Assembly (NCBI GenBank): GCA_015709675.1
Contig: CP054182.1
Coordinates: forward strand, 1 to 64,000
Length of the DNA stretch: 64,000 nt
From: Ignavibacteriales bacterium
GTDB lineage: Bacteria; Bacteroidota; Ignavibacteria; Ignavibacteriales; Ignavibacteriaceae
Reading direction: 5' to 3'
Shown: positions 25,996-33,166 of the stretch, piece after piece
Layout of the letters: every line of letters begins with the position of its first letter
How positions within the stretch are numbered: the stretch's first letter is position 1
Made by a program: the position numbers and the translations under genes
Notes under the pieces: generated by a model
What the model was told of the DNA's origin: nothing
The model's database searches: none
Seen by the model: the letters and a program-made list of their open reading frames with translations, nothing else

Positions 25996-27522
25996 TTATG
26001 GTTTATTTGGTTGTAAATGTCTTTTAAGCAATTCACGTTTGTTTATTTTTCCGGCATCGGTTTTGGGAATTTCTGCAATAATTTCAGCATGCTTAGGAAT
26101 TTTATACCCGGCAAGCTTTCCTTTGCAAAATTGGATGAGATCAGCAGGTGTAAGAGTGCTTCCCTCATTAACCACCGCGTAAATTTTTCCGGTTTCACCC
26201 CAGCGCTCATCCGGCACCCCGATAACGGCAACTTCCTTTATATCTTCAAGCGTATAGAGCAGTTTTTCCGTCTCCGCGGGATAAACATTTTCCCCTCCGC
26301 TGATATACATATTTTTTTTTCGGTCAACCACATAGAAGTATCCCTCCTCATCCTGGCGGACAATATCTCCTGTATGAAACCAGCCGCCGGTAATTGCTTC
26401 CGCGGTTTCTGCCGGCTTTTTCCAGTAACCCGGAGTTACTACCGGACTCTTAAGCCAGAGCTCTCCCGGCTCCCCCTGCACGGCTTCAGTACCGTCTTCC
26501 CGTATCACCTTTACGTCAATATAAAAGTTAGGATATCCGATTGAACCGATTTTCCTGATTGCATCATCCTGATGGAGTGAGAAGCAATTCGGGCCGACTT
26601 CAGTAAGGCCAAATCCCTGACGGATATATACACCCTTTGCATGCCAGGTTTCAATCAGGGGAATCGGCATTGCCGCTCCTCCGACGATCGCGTATCTCAG
26701 CGAACTTAAATCCGCCTTTTCAAAACGTTCACACTCAGCCATCATTTGCAGCATTGTCGGAACACCGAACAATAATGTGGTCTTTTCTTTTTCCATCAGA
26801 TCAAGAATCAGCGGCGCATCAAATTTTCTGAGAATGGTATGCGATGCACCGTGAAAAAGGAAAGGTGTAAAAAGAACATTCCAGCCCCCAGTATGGAAAA
26901 ACGGTGCGTAACTCTGTGTATGATCCTGTGAGTTAATATCAAGCCGGAGTCCTGTGTTGACCGCATTCCAGAAAAGCATTTTATGCGTGATGATTACCCC
27001 CTTGGATATACCGGTTGTTCCCGCGGTATAAAGCAGCATAACCGTATCATTCTCACTGATATCAGCTAGGGTTACATTGGCTTTGTGGTCCAGCTTATCA
27101 TACAGGTAACCGGAGATCTTTTCAAGCAGCAGAACCTGCATTTCGTTTTTTATAACGGTCAGTTCTTTTACCTGCGATTCAAACTCCTCCGCGTAGATAA
27201 ACAGTGCAGGGTCTGCATCGCAGATCTGTGCGTCAAGTTCGGAGGGAGTTAGCCGGAAATTCAGCGGTACAAGCACCATTCCGGCTTTCACGCATGCAGT
27301 AAAAAGCAGTATATGCTCTGACCTGTTAAAAGAGTACACAGCAATTCTGCTTCCTCTTGTGAGATTCAGTCCTCCCGATAAATATTCCGCAAGATGATTT
27401 GCCCGGCTGTTAAAATCGGAAAAGCTCCACTCACTGCCGTTTTCATACTCGCGCAGAAAAAATCTGTGCGGTGTATAGAGAGCCCATTTCGCCAGCCAGT
27501 CAAACTGCAGATTATTCATCAC
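25996..27522 (-). CDS. AMP-dependent acyl-CoA synthetase (ligase)
   Basis: 508 residues, full ANL superfamily length. The ATP-binding P-loop is LLYTAGTTGISKGVIITH (about 164-181); later come FGLTEVGPN, the adenylate-binding W-L-x-T-G-D-like motif WFHTGDIVR, and the hinge/catalytic lysine region VDRKKNMYISGGENVYPAE and KTDAGKINKREL. It activates a carboxylic acid to its CoA thioester using ATP; chain length cannot be told. The start overlaps the symporter stop by 11 bases. The context (FabG, KAS III-like enzyme, Na+ symporter) suggests a pathway that imports and then activates a carboxylate. Confidence 0.93.
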   Translation of the reverse strand: MMNNLQFDWLAKWALYTPHRFFLREYENGSEWSFSDFNSRANHLAEYLSGGLNLTRGSRIAVYSFNRSEHILLFTACVKAGMVLVPLNFRLTPSELDAQICDADPALFIYAEEFESQVKELTVIKNEMQVLLLEKISGYLYDKLDHKANVTLADISENDTVMLLYTAGTTGISKGVIITHKMLFWNAVNTGLRLDINSQDHTQSYAPFFHTGGWNVLFTPFLFHGASHTILRKFDAPLILDLMEKEKTTLLFGVPTMLQMMAECERFEKADLSSLRYAIVGGAAMPIPLIETWHAKGVYIRQGFGLTEVGPNCFSLHQDDAIRKIGSIGYPNFYIDVKVIREDGTEAVQGEPGELWLKSPVVTPGYWKKPAETAEAITGGWFHTGDIVRQDEEGYFYVVDRKKNMYISGGENVYPAETEKLLYTLEDIKEVAVIGVPDERWGETGKIYAVVNEGSTLTPADLIQFCKGKLAGYKIPKHAEIIAEIPKTDAGKINKRELLKRHLQPNKP

Positions 27523-29023
27523 TCTTCTTCCCTGTTAGTATATAAACAATACCTGCGACAAAAGCGGATACCAGAATAGCAGCAGCCGCGGAAACTCCCG
27601 GATTCTGTCCGGTTGCAAGAGTGAACGGCACCGGCAGATTAAGATAGAACATGGAAAAATGAACTATCAGAGCGGTTACAGATGCGGCTATTGGAATAGC
27701 ACGGTTGATATTCTTAACGAACATCCCTAGCAGTATCGGCAGAAACGCTGCACTGAAATATGCATAAACACCGTTCTGAGCAAAAATTGCAACGCTCACA
27801 TTCGGATTGATAAGCTGTTCATAAGATAAAAACACAGCTGCAATACCAAGCCCGATGATGACCATTTTGTTAATAAGCAGCATTCTGACTGCTGTCCCGG
27901 ATTCATCTTTTGATTTGATAAACAGCGGTTTTATGATGTCACTGGTGATGGTTGTTGCCAGGGACTGAATAAGTCCCTCAAGCGTGGATATACCGGCTGA
28001 CATCAGACCGAGTATTACGATAATGCCGACATAGACAGGAAACTCTGAAATTACATACGCCGGAATAACTCCGTCAACCTTCAGCACCGTTCCGTTAATC
28101 TGCAGATCAGGAAAACTGAGACGGGCATAAAGTCCCGCAAACACAACCAGGAAAAACAAAGTCTGCACAATTACTCCCGTTGTGAGGTAACGATGTACAT
28201 CTTTATCCGATTTAAGCAGGAGTGACTTCGTAATGATATGCGGCTGACAGACAATGGCCACACCGATTATTAACTGAGAACCGATGATTTCAAAGAAATC
28301 GCGGAAGAGAAAACTTTCCGGATTGGTAAGGGTTACCAGATTTGCATCAACAGCCTCAAGCCGGACAAGGAATCCCTTCACTCCTTCGCTGAAGTGTTCA
28401 TACCCTGATCCAAGCAGAATAAATGCCACAATAAGCATCAGCAGCGCCTGAATGGTATTGGTATATACCATCGAGTTTGCGCCTCCGAACATCATATATC
28501 CGAAGATAAAAACTGCAATACCGGTCAGCACATAAACTTCTTCGAAGTTCAGCGCTTTGGCAAGCACTTTGGTCAGCCCGACACAGATAAGAACAATAAA
28601 CGTAATAAGCAGCAGTGAGGTAAACGCAAAGAAGAGACCGTATCCTTTGCTGTTATATCTGGTTCCCATCCATTGAGCCATGGAAAGTGCTTTAACAGTA
28701 GTTCCGTGCCGGCGGAAACTTTTTGTCAGGAATACAAGCGAGGTCATTGATGCAACAGGCAGAACCACTCCGTAGGAAATAAATCCGCTGATGCCGTAAT
28801 AAGCAATGAGTCCCGGGTTGATGATGAACGTAGCGGCACTGGTCATTGAAGCGGCAAGTGCAAGACCAACGGCATAGGGAGAAAAGAGGATGCTGCCCAC
28901 AGCATAATCCTCTATGTTTTTTATTTTCCGCGCTCCGCGTATTACCAGAAAAATTGTCAGGCCGGCATAGAGAGCCATGACAATTCTTGTCAGCAGAACC
29001 AGGGATTCATTAGCTGAATTCAT
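27512..29023 (-). CDS. Sodium:solute symporter family protein
   Basis: 503 residues from the ATG at 29023 (MNSANESLVLLTRIVMALYAG), one base after the stop of the upstream ketosynthase gene; the frame extends into that gene but the longer form makes no sense. About 13 membrane helices are visible, with the SSS-family features MTSAATFI and GISTLEGLIQSLATTITSD. It would import a small organic anion with Na+. Embedded between a ketoacyl synthase and an acyl-CoA ligase, it likely carries a monocarboxylate such as a short-chain or branched acid, which is inference. Confidence 0.88.
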   Translation of the reverse strand: MNSANESLVLLTRIVMALYAGLTIFLVIRGARKIKNIEDYAVGSILFSPYAVGLALAASMTSAATFIINPGLIAYYGISGFISYGVVLPVASMTSLVFLTKSFRRHGTTVKALSMAQWMGTRYNSKGYGLFFAFTSLLLITFIVLICVGLTKVLAKALNFEEVYVLTGIAVFIFGYMMFGGANSMVYTNTIQALLMLIVAFILLGSGYEHFSEGVKGFLVRLEAVDANLVTLTNPESFLFRDFFEIIGSQLIIGVAIVCQPHIITKSLLLKSDKDVHRYLTTGVIVQTLFFLVVFAGLYARLSFPDLQINGTVLKVDGVIPAYVISEFPVYVGIIVILGLMSAGISTLEGLIQSLATTITSDIIKPLFIKSKDESGTAVRMLLINKMVIIGLGIAAVFLSYEQLINPNVSVAIFAQNGVYAYFSAAFLPILLGMFVKNINRAIPIAASVTALIVHFSMFYLNLPVPFTLATGQNPGVSAAAAILVSAFVAGIVYILTGKKSDE

Positions 29024-29024
29024 C

Positions 29025-30014
29025 TTATCTGTTCCATTCAAATAACTGACATGCAAAAGCGAGCCCTCCGCCGGAGCCCATAAATATGATTTTATCACCA
29101 TTGTTCAGAATTCCCTGCTGATGAGCATCATCAAGCGCCATGGGAATGCATGCAGAGCCGGTATATCCGTACTTGTGCATGATGGTCACCGCGCGGTTCC
29201 GGGGTATATTCAGGTTGTCAAGTGTCTGCCAGATGCTGTTGATGTTAATCTGCGTGAAAAAGAAGTGTTTAACATCTTTAACCTCAACACCGGCTTTTGC
29301 ACAGACGGAGTTAATCATGGATGTCCACTTCTCAGGATTAAGCTCTTTGGGGAATTTCTTCACGAACTTCAGCAGATGGTCTTTGCTTCTTACCCGCTCT
29401 TCAGTGAGAGGCATATTGGTCCCTCCGCCGTATATACCCATCCAGCTGTTATACTGCCCTTCCGTGTGGAGCATACTGCCGAGAAATCCTTTTTTATCAG
29501 ATGACTCAAGCACTACAGCCCCGGCTCCGTCGGCAAAGAGTGTAACGGTTTTTTTGTCATACAGATCCAGATACTTGCTCATGGCATAGGCGCCTACAAC
29601 AAGCACTTTGTTATACTGTTCATCTGCTTTGATAAATTTAACGGCTGTGTCGCATGCAGTAACAAACCCCGCACAGGCAGTATTAAGATCAAACGTTCCG
29701 GCTTTCACCGCTCCCATACGGTCCTGAATCACCGATGCGGTTGAAGGTGATATAAATTCAGGTGTATCGGTGGCAACGATAATCAGATCAAGATCTGCTG
29801 CCGTTATACCGACATTCTCAAGCGCTCGTTTTGCAGCAGCTTCCGCAAGGTCAGCGGTGGACTGATTTTCACTGCACCATCTTCTTTCGCGGATAGTAAG
29901 ATTTTCTACCAGCCAGGTATCAACATCTTCACCCAGCAGTTCATTAAAATAACTGTTTGGCACCACTTTTTCGGGAGCATAGTGCCCGGTTCCGGATATA
30001 CGCACTTCTCTCAT
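29025..30014 (-). CDS. KAS III-like beta-ketoacyl synthase with altered catalytic triad
   Basis: 329 residues with the FabH-type thiolase fold: GTGHYAPEKVVPN at the start, nucleophile C114 in FDLNTACAGFV, and GSGGGLAFACQLFEW at the end. In FabH the triad is Cys-His-Asn, in HQAN and YGNTSAA. Here the corresponding segments read FFTQININ (T254 for His) and KYGYTGSAC (Y284 for Asn). Only the Cys is kept, so classic decarboxylative condensation is doubtful; acyl transfer or a different condensation is possible. It lies one base after the fabG stop and one base before the symporter gene, in a compact operon. Confidence 0.85.
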   Translation of the reverse strand: MREVRISGTGHYAPEKVVPNSYFNELLGEDVDTWLVENLTIRERRWCSENQSTADLAEAAAKRALENVGITAADLDLIIVATDTPEFISPSTASVIQDRMGAVKAGTFDLNTACAGFVTACDTAVKFIKADEQYNKVLVVGAYAMSKYLDLYDKKTVTLFADGAGAVVLESSDKKGFLGSMLHTEGQYNSWMGIYGGGTNMPLTEERVRSKDHLLKFVKKFPKELNPEKWTSMINSVCAKAGVEVKDVKHFFFTQININSIWQTLDNLNIPRNRAVTIMHKYGYTGSACIPMALDDAHQQGILNNGDKIIFMGSGGGLAFACQLFEWNR

Positions 30015-30015
30015 A

Positions 30016-30759
30016 TCAGATTACTAATCCGCCGTCAACTGAAAGAACCGCGCCATTTACGTATGACGCATCATCACTTGCAAGGAAGAGATACGCTTTA
30101 GCTATATCAATCGGATCGCCAAGCCGCCCTACAGGAGTTTTTTCGCGCATCATCTGAAGCACTTTTTCAGGAACACTGTTTACCATTTCAGTGGCAATAA
30201 ATCCCGGAGCAACAACGTTTACCGTAATTCCTTTTTTACCGAGTTCGCGCGCCCAGACTTTAGACATTCCGATAATGCCTGATTTGGTTGCAACATAATT
30301 TGTCTGCCCGAAATTACCGTATATACCTACAACGGAAGAAGTATTAATAATCCGTCCGTAACCGTTTTCAATCAGATGAGGTGTAACTGCTTTTGTGCAG
30401 TTAAAAACACCGGTCAGGTTAACATTCAGCACAGACTGCCACTGCTCTTCTGTCATTTTCACCAGCGTAGCATCTTTTGTAATGCCTGCATTATTAATAA
30501 GAATATCAATTTTTCCGAATTTCTGCCTGACAGCTCCGGCAGCAGCGGTGACTGACTCAAGTGAAGTCACGTCAATCTGCATAAATTCAGCGGTGAAGCC
30601 TTTTTCCTTAAGTGAAAGTTCTGCTGCTTTTCCTGCTTCCGCGTCGCGGTCCCAGAGGATAACTGCCGCGCCTTCAGAAGCGAAAAGTTCTGCTGTTGTT
30701 TTTCCGATGCCGCGGGCAGCACCGGTGATAATTGCTGTTTTACCTTGTAATCTCATCAT
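30016..30759 (-). CDS. fabG: 3-oxoacyl-ACP/CoA reductase, SDR family (FabG-like)
   Basis: 247 residues with all classical SDR features: NAD(P) motif TGAARGIG (about 13-20), NNAG (89-92), and the Ser-Tyr-Lys triad S141/142, Y155, K159 in GQTNYVATKSG; the C-terminus LSVDGGLVI is typical of FabG. It reduces a 3-ketoacyl thioester to the 3-hydroxy form. Two adjacent ATGs (30759 and 30756) are possible starts. First gene of the operon fabG-KAS III-symporter-acyl-CoA ligase; a perfect inverted repeat lies 16 bases upstream of the start, so a repressor may control it. Whether the carrier is ACP or CoA is open. Confidence 0.92.
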   Translation of the reverse strand: MMRLQGKTAIITGAARGIGKTTAELFASEGAAVILWDRDAEAGKAAELSLKEKGFTAEFMQIDVTSLESVTAAAGAVRQKFGKIDILINNAGITKDATLVKMTEEQWQSVLNVNLTGVFNCTKAVTPHLIENGYGRIINTSSVVGIYGNFGQTNYVATKSGIIGMSKVWARELGKKGITVNVVAPGFIATEMVNSVPEKVLQMMREKTPVGRLGDPIDIAKAYLFLASDDASYVNGAVLSVDGGLVI

Positions 30760-30774
30760 TGTGTTCTCGTTTTT

Positions 30775-30798
30775 ATCGTTTGAAAAAAATCAAACGAT
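30775..30798. promoter_or_regulatory. Candidate operator upstream of fabG
   Basis: ATCGTTTGA (30775-30783) and TCAAACGAT (30790-30798) form a perfect 9-bp inverted repeat with a six-base A spacer. The same element, slightly degenerate, is found upstream of the GbsR/MarR gene at 31342-31365. Size and symmetry suit a dimeric winged-helix repressor. Confidence 0.7.
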
Positions 30799-30844
30799 CC
30801 GGGCAAAACCGAAGCCGGTCTTACCGGACCGTCATTCTGCCTGG

Positions 30845-31333
30845 TTATTTATAAATTTTCTTCCGTTCTTTAGTCCATTCGTTCAGAAATTTTTCGTAGT
30901 GTTTCTCCATCAGGGAGTAAAACCGCTCCATCTCAAGCACGCGCAGCGCGGTTGTTTCAAGCTCTTTATTCTTATTGGTTTTAAACTTGGATTTAAGTTC
31001 GGAAGCAATGCGGGTATTATTTTTTATCAGTTCAAGATTGTTCCGGAAGGCGTTCTCGAAGATGGCAGGTTCAATTTCGTAATAGTCTTTGCGGTTGTTT
31101 TCAGTAATCCATGCTTTGCGGATCAGATTGTGGTCTCTGAGGCGGCGGACAATCTGGCTGACCGGTCCTTTGCTCCGTTTGAGGGATTTGCTGATTTCGT
31201 CCAGAGAAACAGGCCTGGGGGAGTAGAGCAGCAGAGCCACCACATGCCCCATCAGCTTGCTCAGGCCAAATGCCCGGTAGGCATCGCCAAAGCGGTGAAT
31301 CAGTTCTTTACGGACCTGTTCTTCCTGCGTCAT
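30845..31333 (-). CDS. GbsR/MarR family transcriptional regulator
   Basis: 162 residues with a winged helix-turn-helix: MGHVVALLLYSPRPVSLDEISKSLKRSKGPVSQIVRRLRDHNLI (about 28-71, recognition helix SKGPVSQIVRRL), then a dimerising helical region. The AFGLSKLMGHVVALL start is typical of GbsR-type members of the MarR superfamily. It is encoded just upstream of, and in line with, the fabG operon. The same inverted repeat precedes its own gene and fabG, so the simplest model is autorepression plus repression of the operon, relieved by an acyl or carboxylate ligand. The model is inference; the family call is firm. Confidence 0.88.
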   Translation of the reverse strand: MTQEEQVRKELIHRFGDAYRAFGLSKLMGHVVALLLYSPRPVSLDEISKSLKRSKGPVSQIVRRLRDHNLIRKAWITENNRKDYYEIEPAIFENAFRNNLELIKNNTRIASELKSKFKTNKNKELETTALRVLEMERFYSLMEKHYEKFLNEWTKERKKIYK

Positions 31334-31341
31334 GATTCCTT

Positions 31342-31365
31342 AACTTTTGAAAAATTTCAAACGAT
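31342..31365. promoter_or_regulatory. Candidate operator upstream of the GbsR/MarR gene
   Basis: AACTTTTGA (31342-31350), six-base spacer, TCAAACGAT (31357-31365). The right arm is identical to the fabG operator and the left arm matches seven of nine bases. It lies 8 bases upstream of the regulator start codon. Confidence 0.65.
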
Positions 31366-31499
31366 CAAAACTTAGGGGTATTTTCATTTAAAGTCAAGCA
31401 AAATCGGAGGGGTTCCGGCTGGCTGAATTACGGCAAACGACGGGAGATCAGGACGGGAAGAGAAGTGGTGAGAGGGTTCAGGATTTGGAGTGATTTACT

Positions 31500-31640
31500 T
31501 ATAGGAAGGCAGCTCTTTGCGCCTTGGCGTCTTTGCGCGAGTATTCTTCAAACTTTGCGGTTACCTTTGTTCCCTTTGCATTAAAAGATTCTGCAATTGT
31601 TTCAATGACTTAAAAGACAATAAAGAAAGCAACGACCTCG
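31500..31640. repeat. Intergenic minisatellite-like sequence (CTTTGCG and GACAATAA families)
   Basis: CTTTGCGC, CTTGGCGT, CTTTGCGC at 31513-31539 form an 8-base period; CTTTGCGG and CCTTTGC elements follow; AAAGACAATAAAGAAAGC-AACGACC (31613-31637) matches the block at 22229-22256. No gene seen in 31366-31644. Confidence 0.45.
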
Positions 31641-31644
31641 TGCG

Positions 31645-31693
31645 TGTACATTGTTAATTGTACATTGTTAACTGTACATTGTACATTGTACAT
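31645..31693. repeat. Heptanucleotide repeat tract TGTACAT/TGTTAAT
   Basis: Seven uninterrupted 7-base units: TGTACAT, TGTTAAT, TGTACAT, TGTTAAC, TGTACAT, TGTACAT, TGTACAT. It ends five bases from the stop codon of the GH13 gene (minus strand), so it lies in the 3' end of that transcript. Confidence 0.85.
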
Positions 31694-31697
31694 TTAT

Positions 31698-33155
31698 TTA
31701 ATACCGGAATATATGACTCTGCCAGGGACCAAGTTCAACAAACAACCCTGGCAGCAACAGTTCTTCACGGTAGCGGCGGTATGTTTTATTATTCAGCACA
31801 TCAGTCAGGTCAAACTGTTCATCATAACTGCTCACGTCAAGCGGAAGACGGCACTGCGATGTTGAACCTGAGTAGTTGACCACCACCAGAGCACGCTCGC
31901 TGTCAAGACTCCACTGCCAGGCCATCATATTGCTGTTTGAATAATTATTGTCCCACACCCGCTTGCATTCAAGCATCTGCCACTCTCCCGCGCGGAAGAG
32001 TTCATTATGCACTATTCCAAGAAGCTGTTCGTAAAATGCTTCAACCTGCTCATTAACCTGCTCTTTTGGTTCACGGCCTAGCTGTACGGGCAGCTTAATT
32101 TTTTTTCCCTGAAACTGTCCGTGATGAAAAAAGCGCATTCCTCTAATCGTTGCGATAATAACCGCGGCTGCAAGAGATTTATCTTTGCCAAGAGCTGTTA
32201 CGGCCCTCTCCTCATCATGATTCTCAATGAAGCGGAGTGATTTCATCTGATACGCCTCTTCGGCTTTCAGATGATCACGAACCTTGTCGGCCGTACTGTC
32301 TTTCAGCCTGTCAAGGAGCTTTTTATCGTAGGTATAATCAAACCCCATCTGCTGCAGCTCCCACTCAAGATCCCAGTAGGCCTCGGCAATAAAAAGAAAA
32401 TCATTCCGTTTGTTTTTTACTGCTGATATCAGTTCGGTCCAGAGTTCAGCCGGCATGGCATCATTGTTCTCAAGAAGCATGCCCCAGGTATTATTAAAAA
32501 CATTATTCAGCGCAAGCATTGCCATATCGCACCGCACGCCGTCACAGATTTCCGTAAGTTCAGTAAGTGTCTCTCTGTAATACTCGCGAAGACCCGGGTT
32601 TGTAAAGTTCACCTGAATGGTATCAGTCCACGCGGGGAAGAAGGGATCACGCCCGTGAGCGAAATATTTTCCTCCTCCGTTTTCAGGACGGTAAAAAGTA
32701 TGCGGCTCACCATTATATATATCTTCACTCACCTCCAGAAAATATTCCGGATGCTTGGCAATCAGTTCGGAGTCAGCGCTGAAATGATTCGGCACAAAAT
32801 CCAGGATAAGCCCCATTCCCAGGGAGCGGAGCAGATCGCGGAATGCTTTGAGATCCTGCATGGTTCCGATGATTTTGGAAGGGCGGTATGCATTAATGGC
32901 ATAGGGAGAACCGATAACATCCTCCTTTGTCCAGTCCTTAAGCGCTTTGGTATAAGAGCGGATAAGCCCCTCCTGAAAACAATGCTTCGGCACAACCGAC
33001 TCACAGGTTTCCCAGACCCCCATCAGCCATATATATCTGAATCCTTTATTCCGGATAGCCTCCCAGTAAGAAGCAGGTATATCAAGCAGCCATTCATGAT
33101 TTCCCCCTCTGAGGAGCAGCCTGATATTGATCTCATAGATTAAAGGATTCTTCAT
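31698..33155 (-). CDS. GH13 alpha-amylase family enzyme, cytoplasmic
   Basis: 485 residues without a signal peptide. GH13 regions visible are: LGMGLILDFVPNH (region I), CDGVRCDM with nucleophile D210 (region II), LFIAEAYWD with acid E258 (region III) and FIENHDEERA (region IV). A small C-terminal beta domain follows. It hydrolyses or transfers alpha-glucosidic bonds inside the cell; the exact specificity is not evident. It lies 11 bases downstream of the phosphoglucose isomerase gene in the same operon, consistent with glycogen or maltodextrin use. A heptamer tract follows the stop. Confidence 0.9.
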   Translation of the reverse strand: MKNPLIYEINIRLLLRGGNHEWLLDIPASYWEAIRNKGFRYIWLMGVWETCESVVPKHCFQEGLIRSYTKALKDWTKEDVIGSPYAINAYRPSKIIGTMQDLKAFRDLLRSLGMGLILDFVPNHFSADSELIAKHPEYFLEVSEDIYNGEPHTFYRPENGGGKYFAHGRDPFFPAWTDTIQVNFTNPGLREYYRETLTELTEICDGVRCDMAMLALNNVFNNTWGMLLENNDAMPAELWTELISAVKNKRNDFLFIAEAYWDLEWELQQMGFDYTYDKKLLDRLKDSTADKVRDHLKAEEAYQMKSLRFIENHDEERAVTALGKDKSLAAAVIIATIRGMRFFHHGQFQGKKIKLPVQLGREPKEQVNEQVEAFYEQLLGIVHNELFRAGEWQMLECKRVWDNNYSNSNMMAWQWSLDSERALVVVNYSGSTSQCRLPLDVSSYDEQFDLTDVLNNKTYRRYREELLLPGLFVELGPWQSHIFRY

Positions 33156-33166
33156 TGCGGAGCCCT

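Noticed and set aside
30395-31375. 326-codon open frame on the plus strand across fabG and the regulator gene
   Set aside because: Antisense shadow of two well-supported genes; it also runs through both candidate operators and shows no recognisable domain.
31645-31693. CRISPR-like or protein-coding repeat
   Set aside because: Units are only seven bases with no spacers; the tract is a simple heptamer repeat beside a stop codon.
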